From: Mesorhizobium sp.
GTDB lineage: Bacteria > Pseudomonadota > Alphaproteobacteria > Rhizobiales > Rhizobiaceae
DNA: 64,000 nucleotides
Direction: 5' to 3'
Assembly (NCBI RefSeq): GCF_016793485.1
Contig: NZ_JAEULZ010000051.1
Location: 1 to 64,000, forward strand
Translations under genes and position numbers: made by a program
Part shown: positions 16,503 to 24,854 of the stretch, piece after piece
How positions within the stretch are numbered: position 1 is the first letter of the stretch
Layout of the letters: each line of letters begins with the position of its first letter
Notes under the pieces: generated by a model
Database searches by the model: none
Seen by the model: the letters and a program-made list of their open reading frames with translations, nothing else
What the model was told of the DNA's origin: nothing

Positions 16503-17210
16503 TCAGGCACGGCTAGTCGGTGCCCATCTCGCGATCGCCGCTTCGGCAAAGGCGTGCATGTCGTCCACGACGATATCCGGTACTGGCACGTTCGGCGTGG
16601 GGAGGAGGGCATTGCCCGGTCGCTTAATTAGCGCGGCCCGACATCCTGCCGCCTGGGCGCCGATAGTGTCCCACAGGTGGCAGGCCACCATGCAGAGATC
16701 GGACGCGCTTACGCCGAGGCCGCTGACGACCATGTCGTAGCATTCCGGCGCTGGCTTGAAGCGCCCGACCTCATGGACGCTGAAGTTGCGCTCGAAGTAG
16801 ATCGAAATCCCCGCTCTTTCGAACGGTGTCGGAGTGGTAGCCGGCGCGGAGTTCGTGAGCGTCGCCAGACGAAAGCCGGCTGCTCGAAGTCGCTCCAGTG
16901 CCGGCACGACATCGGGCAGGACAGGCATCGACGGCACGCGGCGTATTAGTTCGTCGACGTCTTCGTCCGCAATATGCGCGCCCGACGTTTCCCCGACCAT
17001 CCGAAATGTGGCAGACGCGAGCTCGCCGAACGGCGCATAAAGCCCGGAAAGCGTCATCGCCTGGGAATAAAGTATGAGCTGGGCGAACCATTCCCGCATC
17101 TTGTCAGCGTTACCGAAGACACGATTGAAGACAGGAACGAGCGTCGTCAGGTCGAGCAGGGTTTCGTTGACGTCAAAAACGATGACGTTTGGTGCTTTCG
17201 GCTCAGGCAC
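16503..17210 (-). CDS. Haloacid dehalogenase type II (HAD superfamily)
   Basis: 235 residues from the GTG at 17210, chosen because AAGGAGG lies immediately upstream; an ATG at 17270 lacks this. The HAD nucleophile is in VIVFDVNETLLDL (D near 13), motif II in TLTNSA, motif III Lys in RFKPAPECY, and the type II dehalogenase box in MVACHLWDTIGAQAAG. These enzymes hydrolyse L-2-haloacids to D-2-hydroxyacids in the cytoplasm. Other HAD hydrolases share this fold, so the exact substrate is not certain. Confidence 0.88.
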   Translation of the reverse strand: MPEPKAPNVIVFDVNETLLDLTTLVPVFNRVFGNADKMREWFAQLILYSQAMTLSGLYAPFGELASATFRMVGETSGAHIADEDVDELIRRVPSMPVLPDVVPALERLRAAGFRLATLTNSAPATTPTPFERAGISIYFERNFSVHEVGRFKPAPECYDMVVSGLGVSASDLCMVACHLWDTIGAQAAGCRAALIKRPGNALLPTPNVPVPDIVVDDMHAFAEAAIARWAPTSRA

Positions 17211-17481
17211 GGTATCCTCCTTTCCGTGGGGCTTCGTTTCGTCACCGGCGCCTGCTCTTATTGACCACAAGCATCTCGGCTCACTTGTTCAACCATGCGG
17301 TAGCTTGTTTGTGAAACGCAGGGTTCCGAGAGGCAGTCCGACGCCGGTTCCCTTTTCCGTGCGCGACCCCAATCTATGCCAATGCATAGGCCAGCGCCGC
17401 CACGCCGCCTCCCATGGTCAGAAGCATAGTTGGAAGACCCCGGTAGATCGGGGGCGCAGGCGGTTGCGCCCCCCGTTTGCA

Positions 17482-17699
17482 TCATGCCTTGGGACCGGCC
17501 CTGGCGAGCGAGCGCAGGGCGTCGGCGGTGACGGGGGAGCCACCCACGCCCCAAGCGCCTGGCTGCACGTCCTGGATGGTGACACAGGTGACCGGCCGCT
17601 TTCCACCGATACCACCGCATCGGTAACCTTGCGGATGATCTCCTGCTTCTGTTCGAGGCTCAGGTATTCACCGACCCCGGTCATCTGGACGAGAGGCAT
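17482..17699 (-). pseudogene. 4-oxalocrotonate tautomerase-family gene with a 1-base frameshift
   Basis: The frame from the ATG at 17699 begins MPLVQMTGVGEYLSLEQK with the catalytic Pro2 position. It continues to VVSV, then shifts frame at the run GTGGAAAGC (about 17598), where one more G would restore RPVTCVTIQDVQPG and a stop at 17482. The restored protein would have 72 residues, right for this family. The break is either a real mutation or a sequencing error in a short G run. It is the last gene of a leftward group with the AhpD-like and isochorismatase-like genes. Confidence 0.75.
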
Positions 17700-17700
17700 T

Positions 17701-18252
17701 TCAGGCCGCGTCGGACCATTCGACCGGTTTGAAGGCCGCATCGAGTGGCGTGCCGGCGATATGGGTCGTGTAATTAGACATGGTCTTCAGCCCAACGCCA
17801 AGAATCACTTCCAGCACTTGCTGCGGCCCGTAGCCTGCGGCCAGGAAAGCCTTGGTCGCGCCGTCTTCCGGCCAGCCGCGGGTGCGTGTGACTTCGGCGG
17901 CGAAGACACGCAGGGCCTGAAGTTTCGGATCCGCGATGGCCCGGTCGCCACGGATGGCGTCGATCACGTCGGCCGGAACCTTCTGCATCCCAGCAAGCGC
18001 AGTGTGCACCGACATGCAGTAGGCGCAACCGTTCTCGCGGCTGGCGGCAAGCAGAACGATCTGGCGCTCGGTGGCGTTGAGCGAAGCGCTGTCGAAGATT
18101 CGCGACAGCGTCATGTAGCCCTCCAAAAGCGCGGGGGCGGTGGACATGACGGCCAGAAGGTTTGGCACGAAGCCGAAGCCCTTCTGCGCCGCGGTCAGGA
18201 TTGGCTTTGCTGCCTCGGGGGCGGCCTCGATGGTGTTGACGGGGTATGTCAT
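17701..18252 (-). CDS. AhpD-like / carboxymuconolactone decarboxylase-family protein
   Basis: 183 residues from the ATG at 18252, preceded by AAGGAGAG. The redox pair is visible in SRENGCAYCMSVHTAL (CxxC followed by SxH), the signature of alkylhydroperoxidase AhpD-type proteins. The C-terminal half (YGPQQVLEVILGVGLKTMSNYTTHIAGTPLD) is the conserved second part. It probably reduces peroxides or acts as a thiol redox protein in the cytoplasm. It stands one base from the tautomerase remnant and 105 bp after the hydrolase, all leftward and probably co-transcribed. Confidence 0.9.
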   Translation of the reverse strand: MTYPVNTIEAAPEAAKPILTAAQKGFGFVPNLLAVMSTAPALLEGYMTLSRIFDSASLNATERQIVLLAASRENGCAYCMSVHTALAGMQKVPADVIDAIRGDRAIADPKLQALRVFAAEVTRTRGWPEDGATKAFLAAGYGPQQVLEVILGVGLKTMSNYTTHIAGTPLDAAFKPVEWSDAA

Positions 18253-18356
18253 GTAACTCTCCTTGCAAGTTGAACTGGAACGTTCGTTTAAAATTGATCG
18301 CCATTGACCGATTTCGTCTTGGCGCGACCACTCGAAGCGGTCGCGCCAGGCAGGCA

Positions 18357-19190
18357 TCACAGGGCCGAAATCAGCGATACGGCCTCGTCGGTGGACCACA
18401 GCGCATTGGCCATGTAGCGGAAGTTCGTGAGCGCGGAGAGGTACCCGTCGCCCTCCGGCAGCTTCGCCGCGGCCGTGGCGTCTCTGATCACCGCCACTTC
18501 GAATCCCGTCTCCAGGAGTTCTCGCATATGAGATTCGACGCAGAGATTAGCCGACATACCGGCCAGGATCACTTGGCTGATGCCGTTCTTGCGCAGCTGC
18601 AACGCGAGGTCGTTGCTCTCCGGCCCGTAGACCTTGTGCGGTGATGTGATGATGGTCTTGCCGTCGAGAATGTAGTCTTTGTACTCGGCCATGAAGTCTG
18701 CGCCAGAGCCTTCGAAGCCGTCCAGCGAAAGCGGCCCTTTGCGGTCGAACATGCCGATGGCGTGCATCAGCTTCTCAAGCGCGCCTTCGAATTTCCAGCC
18801 GTGATCGGTGGGATAGTAGTAGTGCGGCGACACGGCGACCGTCAGGCCCCTGTCCTTGGCGGCGCGGAACAGCTTTCCGATGTTGGCGACTACCCCGTGC
18901 TCGGTCACGCTTTCCCCGACCACGCCCCAAGTCACCCCGTTGGGGCTCAGGAAGTCGATCTGTGGATCGGTGACGACCAGCGCGACGCGGTCCTTGACCA
19001 GCACCATGTCCGAGGGCGGCAGAGCAGGTTCCGCGGGTGGCGCGTAGGGGTCGGCCTCTTGGGCGTTGGCGCGGGATGGGATGGTCGCGGCTCCGGCGAA
19101 GGCGGCGGCGCCGACGCCGAACAGCGCTTGGCGTCGGGTGAAGCCGCAGTCGAACTCGTGGTCGTGATCATGGTGAGGCAGGTCGCACAT
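18357..19190 (-). CDS. Isochorismatase-family cysteine hydrolase, Tat-exported
   Basis: 277 residues from the ATG at 19190 (AAGGAGG upstream). The N-terminus has a His-rich patch (MCDLPHHDHDHEFDCG) and then a Tat signal, FTRRQALFGVGAAAFAGAA, with likely cleavage after RANA. The mature domain shows the isochorismatase-fold catalytic Asp in VVTDPQIDFL, a Lys in SPHKVYGPESNDL and the nucleophile Cys in AGMSANLCVESHMREL. Such enzymes hydrolyse amides or vinyl ethers; the periplasmic location is unusual for the family. It is divergent from the AraC gene, whose product probably controls it. Confidence 0.88.
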   Translation of the reverse strand: MCDLPHHDHDHEFDCGFTRRQALFGVGAAAFAGAATIPSRANAQEADPYAPPAEPALPPSDMVLVKDRVALVVTDPQIDFLSPNGVTWGVVGESVTEHGVVANIGKLFRAAKDRGLTVAVSPHYYYPTDHGWKFEGALEKLMHAIGMFDRKGPLSLDGFEGSGADFMAEYKDYILDGKTIITSPHKVYGPESNDLALQLRKNGISQVILAGMSANLCVESHMRELLETGFEVAVIRDATAAAKLPEGDGYLSALTNFRYMANALWSTDEAVSLISAL

Positions 19191-19272
19191 TCTGGTTGTC
19201 CTCCTTGGATGGATGGAACATAGATAGACGAGCGAATGTTCGGAATCGTCTCGAAGATGTTCGGAGGCAGGA

Positions 19273-20313
19273 ATGCTGCTTGATGATGTGTTGTCGGCGA
19301 TGGCGATCGAGGTCGACCCATTTTCTCTCTGCGAATTGGCGCCGCGGGGATGGCTGGACATGCCGAAATCCCCTTCGGCCAGCCTGCACTATGTGTTGAA
19401 CGGCACCGGCGCGTTGCACCTTGGGTCACGCCGGTCGTTGCCGGTGAAACCAGGCGACCTGGTCCTGGTACCTGCGGGCGCCAGCCATTCGCTTGGTGCG
19501 TTGGACGGTCGGTTCGTCTCGTTCGCCGCATGCCAGCCGGCCCAGCTGGGTCTCTCGCATCACCGGGCGGGATCTCAGGCAGACGGGCAGGGCTTGACGG
19601 TCCTATGCGCCAGAATCTCGCTAGGCCTCCAGGGCGCTGGAACGGTGATCGACCTTCTGCGTGAACCGATCGTCGAATCCGCCGGCGCCAGGCACCTGAT
19701 CGAAATGATCCTGCATGAACTGGCCGAGCCGGGACCGGGTTCGCGCGCACAGGTCAAGTCGCTGTTGCTATACTTGGTCATCGCCGCGCTGCGCGGCAGC
19801 GTGCGGCGTCAGAACGCAGGCACCGGATGGCTGGTCGCGCTGGCGGACCGCAATCTCTGGCCCGCGCTGGCCGATGTGATTGCCCGCCCAGGTGCGGATC
19901 ACAGTGTGGAGTCGCTGGCCGACCGGGTGGGGATGAGCCGGGCGCGCTTCGCCGCGCGCTTCAAGGCGAGATTCGGTACCGGCCCGATGCGAATCGTTCG
20001 CGACCTGCGCCTGCAGCATGCCGCGCGCCTGCTTATGGAAGGAACTTCCGGGGTGGCTCGCGTGGCGGAACTGGTGGGATTCTCCAGCCGCAGCCATTTC
20101 TCAGAGGCCTTCGAGGCTCGCTATGGCATCAGCCCCGGAAAATATGGCCGCGCGGGAGCGATCTCGGTTGCGCCGGAATCCATCGCCGAACAGATTCCAT
20201 CTCGATCGACGTCGCCCACGTCTCTCGTTCCGGACTATGCGAACTCGCAAAACGTCAAGGCGGATCAGAGGCTCTCGCCGCAGGAGGGCTTGTCACCGTC
20301 TCTGAAAGTCTGA
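19273..20313 (+). CDS. AraC-family transcriptional regulator
   Basis: 346 residues. An N-terminal cupin domain (SLHYVLNGTGALHL, KPGDLVLVPAGASHSL) is a likely ligand sensor. The C-terminal AraC double helix-turn-helix runs over about residues 215-295 (ESLADRVGMSRARFAARFK; VARVAELVGFSSRSHFSEAF; YGISPGKY). Only 82 bp separate it from the hydrolase gene on the opposite strand. The last 50 residues lie antisense to a broken oxidoreductase gene, so the native C-terminus was probably replaced by the junction. Confidence 0.92.
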   Translation: MLLDDVLSAMAIEVDPFSLCELAPRGWLDMPKSPSASLHYVLNGTGALHLGSRRSLPVKPGDLVLVPAGASHSLGALDGRFVSFAACQPAQLGLSHHRAGSQADGQGLTVLCARISLGLQGAGTVIDLLREPIVESAGARHLIEMILHELAEPGPGSRAQVKSLLLYLVIAALRGSVRRQNAGTGWLVALADRNLWPALADVIARPGADHSVESLADRVGMSRARFAARFKARFGTGPMRIVRDLRLQHAARLLMEGTSGVARVAELVGFSSRSHFSEAFEARYGISPGKYGRAGAISVAPESIAEQIPSRSTSPTSLVPDYANSQNVKADQRLSPQEGLSPSLKV

Positions 20314-20640
20314 AAGCGTGGCGGCGAACGAACCAGGCGTCGTTCCAATGCTTCCAGGCCGTCACCCACCGGCCGGCGAGCGCCAGTCTCCATTTGTCGG
20401 CTACGGTGATCCCGTTACCGAGCGAAATAAGCGCAAGCCAGGCCCGTTGTGGCGTTGTGGACTGAAGCGGATGAGTGGCTCGTCTCTCACCGTCCGGAGC
20501 AGGTTTTCTGCGAGCACTGGACCTACCCGCACCGCGAACACGCCTGCCTTAGGCCGGGGGTCGGGAAGGGCGGCGACATCGCCGGCAGCGAACACATGAG
20601 GATGCGACGAAGAGCGCAGGAAGGCAGGAAACCGTCTACT
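20255..20640 (-). pseudogene. C-terminal remnant of an NAD(P)/FAD oxidoreductase
   Basis: Minus-strand reading gives FPAFLRSSSHPHVFAAGDVA, ALPDPRPKAGVFAVRVGPVL and ENLLRTVRDEPLIRFSPQR, the C-terminal FAD-binding part of Ndh-like proteins often fused to or beside SelD. After an 8-base tandem duplication (CGTTGTGG twice, 20445-20460) the frame shifts and continues RAWLALISLGNGITVADKWR and WKHWNDAWFVRRHAF to a stop at 20255. The N-terminal two thirds are missing. It is non-functional. Confidence 0.7.
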
Positions 20641-20672
20641 TGGTCACCACCGTCTGCGTCGTAGTAGGGAGA

Positions 20673-21374
20673 TCAGACAACCAGGATCGGAGTACGGTTC
20701 GGGACGCGCCCATATAGATCGATCACGTCCTGATTAAGAAGGCGTACGCATCCCGAAGAAACTGACTTTCCGATCGAGGCCCACTCCGGCGTGCCATGGA
20801 GCCGATAGAGAGTATCGACGCCATCCTGGAAAATGTAGAGCGCGCGAGAACCCAGCGGATTGTCAAGCCCGGGCTTCATGCCGCCATTGTCGGCGCTGTA
20901 TTTCGCCAGTTTCGGGTCGCGCGCGATCATCTCGGCGGGCGGCGTCCAGGTCGGCCATTTGCGCTTCCATTGGACCACCGCCCTGCCGGACCATTCGAAT
21001 CCCGCCCGACCGAGTCCCACGCCATACCGGAGCGCCGATCCATCCTTCTGTACAAGGTACAGAAAATGCCGCGAGGTATCGACTACGACTGTGCCCGGGC
21101 CTTCGCCGGTCGGGTTTTCGACGGTCTGCCGAAGATACTGCTTGCCAATGCGCTCGAAAGGAGCGGCTGGAATGATATAGCCATCATCCGATACGGCCGA
21201 ATACATCTGGCTGTATTCTTCGGGGGATGGTGGCATGTAGCTAAGCTGGGGTCCTCGCTCGCGCGTCGTGCTCGTGCAAGCGGTTGACATGGCCGTAAGG
21301 CCCGTCGCGCCGAAACCAAGCAGCAGTCCGCGTCGACTGATCCCGCAATCGATATTCTTCACCTGCATCCCCAC
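20673..21374 (-). CDS. L,D-transpeptidase (YkuD family), exported
   Basis: 233 residues. The N-terminus has SRRGLLLGFGATGLTAMSTAC, either a Tat-type signal or a lipoprotein-like signal (the cysteine is preceded by STA, not a classical lipobox). The catalytic YkuD core is HGTPEWASIGKSVSSGCVRLL: the His and the Cys of SxGCxR are present. These periplasmic enzymes make 3-3 cross-links in peptidoglycan or attach proteins to it. A second family member follows directly upstream in the same direction. Confidence 0.92.
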   Translation of the reverse strand: MGMQVKNIDCGISRRGLLLGFGATGLTAMSTACTSTTRERGPQLSYMPPSPEEYSQMYSAVSDDGYIIPAAPFERIGKQYLRQTVENPTGEGPGTVVVDTSRHFLYLVQKDGSALRYGVGLGRAGFEWSGRAVVQWKRKWPTWTPPAEMIARDPKLAKYSADNGGMKPGLDNPLGSRALYIFQDGVDTLYRLHGTPEWASIGKSVSSGCVRLLNQDVIDLYGRVPNRTPILVV

Positions 21375-21419
21375 GAATTCGTGAAATTTTCGAGAACCGG
21401 TACCCTCGGCGTAGGCTCA

Positions 21420-21977
21420 TCACAGAACGAAGACCTTCGTTCCGAGCGGGACGCGCTCATAGAGGTCCTCGACATGCTCGTTGAACATGCGAATGCACCC
21501 GTTCGAGACCGCGCGGCCGATCGATGAGGGTTCGTTGGTTCCGTGAATCCGGTACATGGTGTCGCGACCATCGCGATAGAGATAAAGCGCGCGCGCACCG
21601 AGAGGGTTCGAACGACCTCCCGCCACACCATTTGCATAGCGCGCATATCTCTTCGGGTTGCGTCGAATCATGTTCTGCGTCGGCCGCCATCTCGGCCATT
21701 TGGCCTTACGATCCACGGTCGCCGCGCCCTTGAACGCAAGTCCGGCACGCCCGACTGCGATGGGATAGCGTATTGCGAACCTCTGCGTTTCGACAAGCAC
21801 GAGTTGGCGATTCCCCGTGTCGACGACCAGCGTACCCGCCGCATGCCCGGGATTGTCGACCTGCCGCGGCTGAAACTCCGGCGGGATGACGAAAGCTTTG
21901 CCGCCCTGTGACGAAGCCAGCGATGGCGTTGCCACAACAGCCAGCGAAGCAAACAGAAAAGAACGTCTCGAAATCAT
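21420..21977 (-). CDS. L,D-transpeptidase (YkuD family), second copy
   Basis: 185 residues from the ATG at 21977 (MISRRSFLFASLAVVATPSL), which gives a clean export signal with RR; an earlier ATG at 22079 adds 34 residues without signal character. The catalytic motif is YRIHGTNEPSSIGRAVSNGCIRMF. It resembles the neighbouring 233-residue enzyme in its whole YkuD domain (KAKWPRWRPT against KRKWPTWTPP), so the pair arose by duplication or repeated acquisition. Being shorter, it lacks the N-terminal extension of the other copy. Confidence 0.92.
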   Translation of the reverse strand: MISRRSFLFASLAVVATPSLASSQGGKAFVIPPEFQPRQVDNPGHAAGTLVVDTGNRQLVLVETQRFAIRYPIAVGRAGLAFKGAATVDRKAKWPRWRPTQNMIRRNPKRYARYANGVAGGRSNPLGARALYLYRDGRDTMYRIHGTNEPSSIGRAVSNGCIRMFNEHVEDLYERVPLGTKVFVL

Positions 21978-22234
21978 CGACCCCCCCGCGAACTCCGGCA
22001 CGACAGGCCGCCGCGCCACAGATATTGCTCCATTGCCAAAGCCTAACCACAAAGTGTTTTCGGGTGGTTCAAACCGCATCTTTCCGCAATCAATTTTCTG
22101 TCAGAAGTGCTTGACGTCACGTCGCTGCCCGGCTTCGCGGCGCTTCCCAACCTCGACACCTGGCTTCTGACCCACATAGAGGTTCGCGAAGTGTTTTCTG
22201 GAAAGTTTTGGCGAGAGCTATCGCGTTGCCAAGC

Positions 22235-23578
22235 TCAAGATGACGCGATGATCAGTGGCCTGACCACGCCCGACCGGTAGATAATCACGCGGACCCGGCC
22301 GTGGGCCTCGTTGACGAGCCGGTCGCAGACCTGCGGGCTCGCGACCAGGACGTCATTTATCGACATGATGACGTCGCCATTTTGCAGTCCGGCTAGTTCG
22401 CCCGGCGATCCGGCGACAACTTCTGTCACCACGACACCCGTCACGCCGTCCGGTAGCCCATCCTCGATTAACGCGGGCCGGACTGTGACCCCAAGTTCCT
22501 TCAATCCTTCGACTGTCGGCTGTTCAATGGGGCGGACTGTCACCGAAACTGTGCTCTTTGTTCCTGACCGCATGTAGGTAAGATCCAGCGGAGTTCCGAT
22601 CCTGCTGATGCCGATCCATGTTCGCAGTCCTTCGGGCGATCTGACGTGCCGCGCATTGAATGCGGTGACTACGTCACCGGGCCAGAGTCCTGCCGCCGCT
22701 GCGGGTGAACCTGGCGAGACAGCCACGATCAACGCGCCGTCCCAGTTCGTTGTGCCAGCCACTGCCGAATCCTTCTCCGTGACATTACCGAGGACAACAC
22801 CGATCTCGCCGCGGCGCACCTCGCCGAATTCGGCCAGTTGCGCGGCGATTTCCATTGCGACGCGAGACGGGATGGAGAACGCGATGCCGATATTTCCGCC
22901 GGAGGGTGAAAGAATTGCCGTGTTGATACCGACGAGGCGGCCCTGTGTATCTAACAAGGGGCCTCCGGAGTTCCCTGCATTGATCGCGGCATCGGTCTGG
23001 ATGAAATCCGGCAGTTCCGAGCCGCCGCCGGACCTGCCCAACCCGCTGACGATACCCATCGACAGAGACTGCTCAAGCCCCAGCGGATAGCCCGCCGCAA
23101 ATACCACATCGCCGACCCGCGACTTGTCGGAGTCCGCGACTTCGATCTGGCGAAGTGAAGTGTTGTCAACACGCAAGAGGGCCACATCGGTCGGAACGTC
23201 GACGCCGGCGAGTTCCGCGTCGAGCCAGCGCCTGTCCTGGAGCTGGATCCGGAAGCTATCGCTATCGGAAACGACATGAGCGTTTGTCAGGATCAGGCCA
23301 CGGCCAGCGTCAATAACCACCCCCGAACCAGTGGTGTCGGGACGTCCGCTGCCGTCCGGCGTTGAATATGCGGCAACCCTCGTAACGGAAACCAGCGCCG
23401 GTTCGAGTGCATCGGCATAGCTGTAGGCTCGCGGATGTTCTGTAGCGAAAGCTTCACTTGCCCACGGGCCGGGGTCTGCCACCGTGACGAGGATCGCCAC
23501 TTGTAGCGCCGTCACCAGCGCGGCGGTTGGCCTTGCCTTCTTGCCTGCCAGTGTGAAATCAGAACGAACGCACTTCAT
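22235..23578 (-). CDS. DegP/HtrA-type periplasmic serine protease
   Basis: 447 residues from the ATG at 23578 (GGAGG upstream). A hydrophobic N-terminal segment (about 18-35) directs export. The trypsin-like triad is visible: H101 in LTNAHVV, D131 in DVALLRV, S204 in AGNSGGPL. Two PDZ domains follow (about 260-350, with GSPAAAAGLWPGDVV, and about 355-447, with GSPGELAGLQNGDVI). HtrA proteases remove damaged envelope proteins. Next to two L,D-transpeptidases and a mercury operon, it suggests envelope stress defence. Confidence 0.93.
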   Translation of the reverse strand: MKCVRSDFTLAGKKARPTAALVTALQVAILVTVADPGPWASEAFATEHPRAYSYADALEPALVSVTRVAAYSTPDGSGRPDTTGSGVVIDAGRGLILTNAHVVSDSDSFRIQLQDRRWLDAELAGVDVPTDVALLRVDNTSLRQIEVADSDKSRVGDVVFAAGYPLGLEQSLSMGIVSGLGRSGGGSELPDFIQTDAAINAGNSGGPLLDTQGRLVGINTAILSPSGGNIGIAFSIPSRVAMEIAAQLAEFGEVRRGEIGVVLGNVTEKDSAVAGTTNWDGALIVAVSPGSPAAAAGLWPGDVVTAFNARHVRSPEGLRTWIGISRIGTPLDLTYMRSGTKSTVSVTVRPIEQPTVEGLKELGVTVRPALIEDGLPDGVTGVVVTEVVAGSPGELAGLQNGDVIMSINDVLVASPQVCDRLVNEAHGRVRVIIYRSGVVRPLIIASS

Positions 23579-23613
23579 ATCATCTGCCTCCGCGGACAAT
23601 TGGGAGTCAACCG

Positions 23614-23823
23614 TCATCCAATCGCTGGTTCTGCCTTGCGCACATCGAGGCGGGCGGCTAGTTTCGCGCCGGAATGGCCGAGAAGCTCCAGCCGCTTGGT
23701 GATGGTGGCGCACTGGATTTTGGCGTAGCGCTGGACATCGGGCTGGCTGACGGCCAGGAGGCGCTCCAAAGCCGCACGATCGCCCTGCCGGGCAGCATCG
23801 ATCAGGCTCTGGGTCGCGTCCGT
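23614..23823 (-). pseudogene. Remnant of an ECF sigma factor gene
   Basis: The minus-strand frame reads TDATQSLIDAARQGDRAALE then RLLAVSQPDVQRYAKIQC, closely parallel to LIEAARHGDRVALERLLAIS in the intact sigma factor at 43315. It then switches to an unrelated tail (KRLELLGHSGAKLAARLDV) and stops at 23614. A good GGAGG stands before codon ACG at 23821-23823, where an ATG would be expected, so even the start is mutated. Sigma region 2 beyond the first 35 residues and all of region 4 are lost. Confidence 0.65.
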
Positions 23824-24064
23824 GGGTTACCTCCGTTCGCGTGCTCCGATGCTGCATTGAAACTGCAGCATCCTTGTCCTCCGCCCAATCCTGCCATCTC
23901 GTGCAGACAGTTCGATTGAGCATCGTTGTTTCATAGAGGCGTCAAATCGGCGAAAGGGTGCAAACGAAATTGCAAGAATGGTCACAGTGTCGTGAACCCG
24001 GTTAATTAACGTTGCGTTTTGCGCGGCCTCATCGAAACACGTCGCCGGACGGCTCGAAAAAAGT

Positions 24065-24742
24065 TCAAGCAGGCCCGGGTGGTGCGGCAAACAGGCCGAA
24101 CCAGATCGACCACAGACCGAGGGCGATGAGCAATAGCCCGGCCCAGAACGGCATTTTGGTAGAGAGACCCGCAATTCGATCGAACAGCCGGCGTGCCGGC
24201 TCGAATACCGCTGCCGCGACAAGCGGCAGGGACAGGGCAAAGCCGAACACGGCAAGTGACACGAAGCCGCCGAGAAGCGGGTTGCCGCTCGCGCCACCAG
24301 CGGCCGCAACGCCCAGCAGAACCAGAAGCAGCGGCGCGGCGCAGGCGGGGATGTTCAGGCCGAAGATGAGGCCGAGCCCGATCGAGCCGCGCATGCCGTT
24401 CAAGCCGGCCAACCTTGGCCCGATCGACCGCATGAGAAGTCCAGCACGACCAAATAGGTAGAGGAAACCGATGACCACATAGATAGTGCCGAGCACGATC
24501 CACGCGCCGCGCTGAAAACCCAGAAATGCCGACCCGACCAGCACCGCCAACATGCCGAGGGCGCCGATGAAGAGCGCCCTTGTGAACGCGAAAAGGACTG
24601 TCTCCGTGAGTTTCTGCGTTCCAGGCTTGCCCTCCAAGTATTTGATGAAGATCAGGCTCGACCCGATCGAGCACGGTTCGATAAAGCCGAACAGACCGAG
24701 TCCGGCAGGCAGGACGAGGAGATTGAACAGGCCAAATTCCAT
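24065..24742 (-). CDS. CcdA/DsbD-like membrane protein in the mer operon
   Basis: 225 residues from the ATG at 24742 (MEFGLFNLLVLPAGLGLFGF). Six membrane segments. Two conserved cysteines sit in the CcdA positions: FIEPCSIGSSLIF in the first helix and IPACAAPLLLVLL in the fourth. CcdA-type proteins carry reducing power across the inner membrane. The gene starts 112 bp after merA in the same direction and ends before a 240-bp gap with no gene. It may keep periplasmic MerP or MerT thiols reduced, or act as a metal permease; both ideas are inference. Confidence 0.8.
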   Translation of the reverse strand: MEFGLFNLLVLPAGLGLFGFIEPCSIGSSLIFIKYLEGKPGTQKLTETVLFAFTRALFIGALGMLAVLVGSAFLGFQRGAWIVLGTIYVVIGFLYLFGRAGLLMRSIGPRLAGLNGMRGSIGLGLIFGLNIPACAAPLLLVLLGVAAAGGASGNPLLGGFVSLAVFGFALSLPLVAAAVFEPARRLFDRIAGLSTKMPFWAGLLLIALGLWSIWFGLFAAPPGPA

Positions 24743-24854
24743 TACCGCCGACGCTCCACGACGAAATATCCGGCCCGTGTGACAACTTCCTTCAACCGCT
24801 CGCCCCACTTCCCGGCGCGCGAGAAGACTGGCCGCGGCAATGCAAGCGAGCTCC

